Positions 63,363 to 64,000 of a DNA stretch of 64,000 bases are shown one piece after another (the first letter of the stretch is position 1; each line of letters opens with the position of its first letter). The notes beneath the pieces were generated by a model, which did not search any database, was not told the origin of the DNA, and saw only the letters and a program-made list of their open reading frames with translations. A program made the translations under genes and the position numbers. Origin of the DNA: Trichosporon coremiiforme (taxonomy: Eukaryota > Basidiomycota > Tremellomycetes > Trichosporonales > Trichosporonaceae); NCBI GenBank assembly GCA_039545355.1, contig BCJJ01000029.1:1-64000 (forward strand). The letters are read 5' to 3'.

Positions 63363-64000
63363 CTAGTATCCGCCGTTGCGACCCATCATGCCGCCACCAC
63401 CCCCACGACCGTAGTCTCCACCGTAGCCTGGCGGAGGGTAGCCACCCTGCGGCGGGTAGCCTTGGGGCGGCGGGGGCATGCGACCGCCACCGCCACCGTG
63501 CATGGGCGTGCGGCCGCCGTACATCGGCGTCGCAGCGCCACGCATGGGCATGCCGGGCGTGCGACCACCGGGCGTCCTGCCGCCGTGCATCGGGGTTCGC
63601 GCCGCCATGCGGACACCTGGCGTGCGTCCACCCAGACCCTGCTCGTCGAGACGGGCAGAGTACTGCGCCTTGAAGGCGTTGCAGAGCTCGGTGACACCCG
63701 GAACCTCAGCGTTGTTGAGCTGGTACGCTCCTGGAAGCACCTTGACGTGCCAAGTCTGGATCTGGCCACCGTCCTTGGTCGACTTGTTCAGGAACGACAG
63801 CTTCAGATAACCGGGGTGGTCCGAGTCGATGCAGAAGCCGTATGTCGAACGGCCAGGGTGCGCCTGCACGTAGTTCTTGAGGAAGGACTCGAGCTCGCCC
63901 TCGTTCTTGAACTTCTCGTGCATCTGGACCTCGTCAAACTTGCGCACGATCGCCTTGACGTGGTTGATGATCAGATCGTCAAGGTCCGAGTAAGAGTACT
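63363..64000 (-). CDS. SPT6: Transcription elongation factor Spt6, C-terminal end (partial)
   Basis: The minus-strand gene enters from the right edge; 211 C-terminal residues are visible, stop at 63363. It starts with [20 protein letters not shown], then [20 protein letters not shown] and [12 protein letters not shown], the second SH2 of the Spt6 tandem SH2 unit that binds the phosphorylated Rpb1 linker. After [17 protein letters not shown] the tail turns into Thr-Pro repeats ([25 protein letters not shown]) and ends in a Gly/Tyr/Pro-rich stretch. Spt6 is a histone chaperone of elongating RNA polymerase II. The N-terminal part is outside the window. Confidence 0.93.
   Translation of the reverse strand, partial: YSYSDLDDLIINHVKAIVRKFDEVQMHEKFKNEGELESFLKNYVQAHPGRSTYGFCIDSDHPGYLKLSFLNKSTKDGGQIQTWHVKVLPGAYQLNNAEVPGVTELCNAFKAQYSARLDEQGLGGRTPGVRMAARTPMHGGRTPGGRTPGMPMRGAATPMYGGRTPMHGGGGGRMPPPPQGYPPQGGYPPPGYGGDYGRGGGGGMMGRNGGY

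Overview
The window looks like chromosomal DNA of a GC-rich basidiomycete yeast, most probably a tremellomycete of the Trichosporonales type (inference). Reasons: many small GT-AG introns, 15 of them only 32-38 nt long; a fungal mitochondrial-type P450nor; an intron-containing tRNA; and a conserved eukaryotic gene set (Rse1, Spt6, Nbs1, Spc24, Vps24, DPM3, eEF1B-gamma) with no operons. Genes lie on both strands, and several show a TATA-like box 40-60 bp before the ATG.

Region by region. 1-92 is the right end of a Tc1/mariner element. 295-1501 holds two divergent SnoaL/NTF2-like paralogues. 1676-3034 is an RWD-RING-IBR-RING ubiquitin ligase. 3091-8113 is a secreted GH37 trehalase gene split by a complete Tc1 element (4304-6060). 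9367-11577 is a class V aminotransferase/cysteine desulfurase-like protein. 14015-18317 carries an acyl-CoA ligase-like enzyme, P450nor (NO reductase) and a hemerythrin protein in tandem. 18.3-23.3 kb is gene-poor, with degenerate coding remnants and repeats. 23326-32965 is dense: isovaleryl-CoA dehydrogenase, eEF1B-gamma with an snR38-like box C/D snoRNA in an intron, an 11-exon Nbs1/nibrin, Vps24/CHMP3 and DPM3. 33493-35249 is a second Tc1 copy that appears identical to the first. 35250-36 kb is a decayed gene. Then come an MFS transporter, a small secreted ricin-B-type lectin, tRNA-Glu(CUC) with an intron, tRNA-Gly(GCC) and a SET-domain pseudogene. 42756-57061 holds Rse1/SF3B3, an Rcf2-like HIG1 protein, Spc24, CTP:phosphocholine cytidylyltransferase, an AlaX-type tRNA editing protein and a bHLH factor. 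57.1-63.4 kb has no recognisable gene. The 3' end of SPT6 closes the window.

Functional links. P450nor and the neighbouring hemerythrin protein both begin with Arg-rich, mitochondrial-presequence-like N termini, which suggests a small nitric-oxide module. The Tc1 family (two apparently identical full copies and one matching end in 64 kb) looks recently active: one copy interrupts trehalase and another landed inside a stop codon. The snoRNA in the translation elongation factor intron keeps the same host gene family as yeast snR38 in TEF4.
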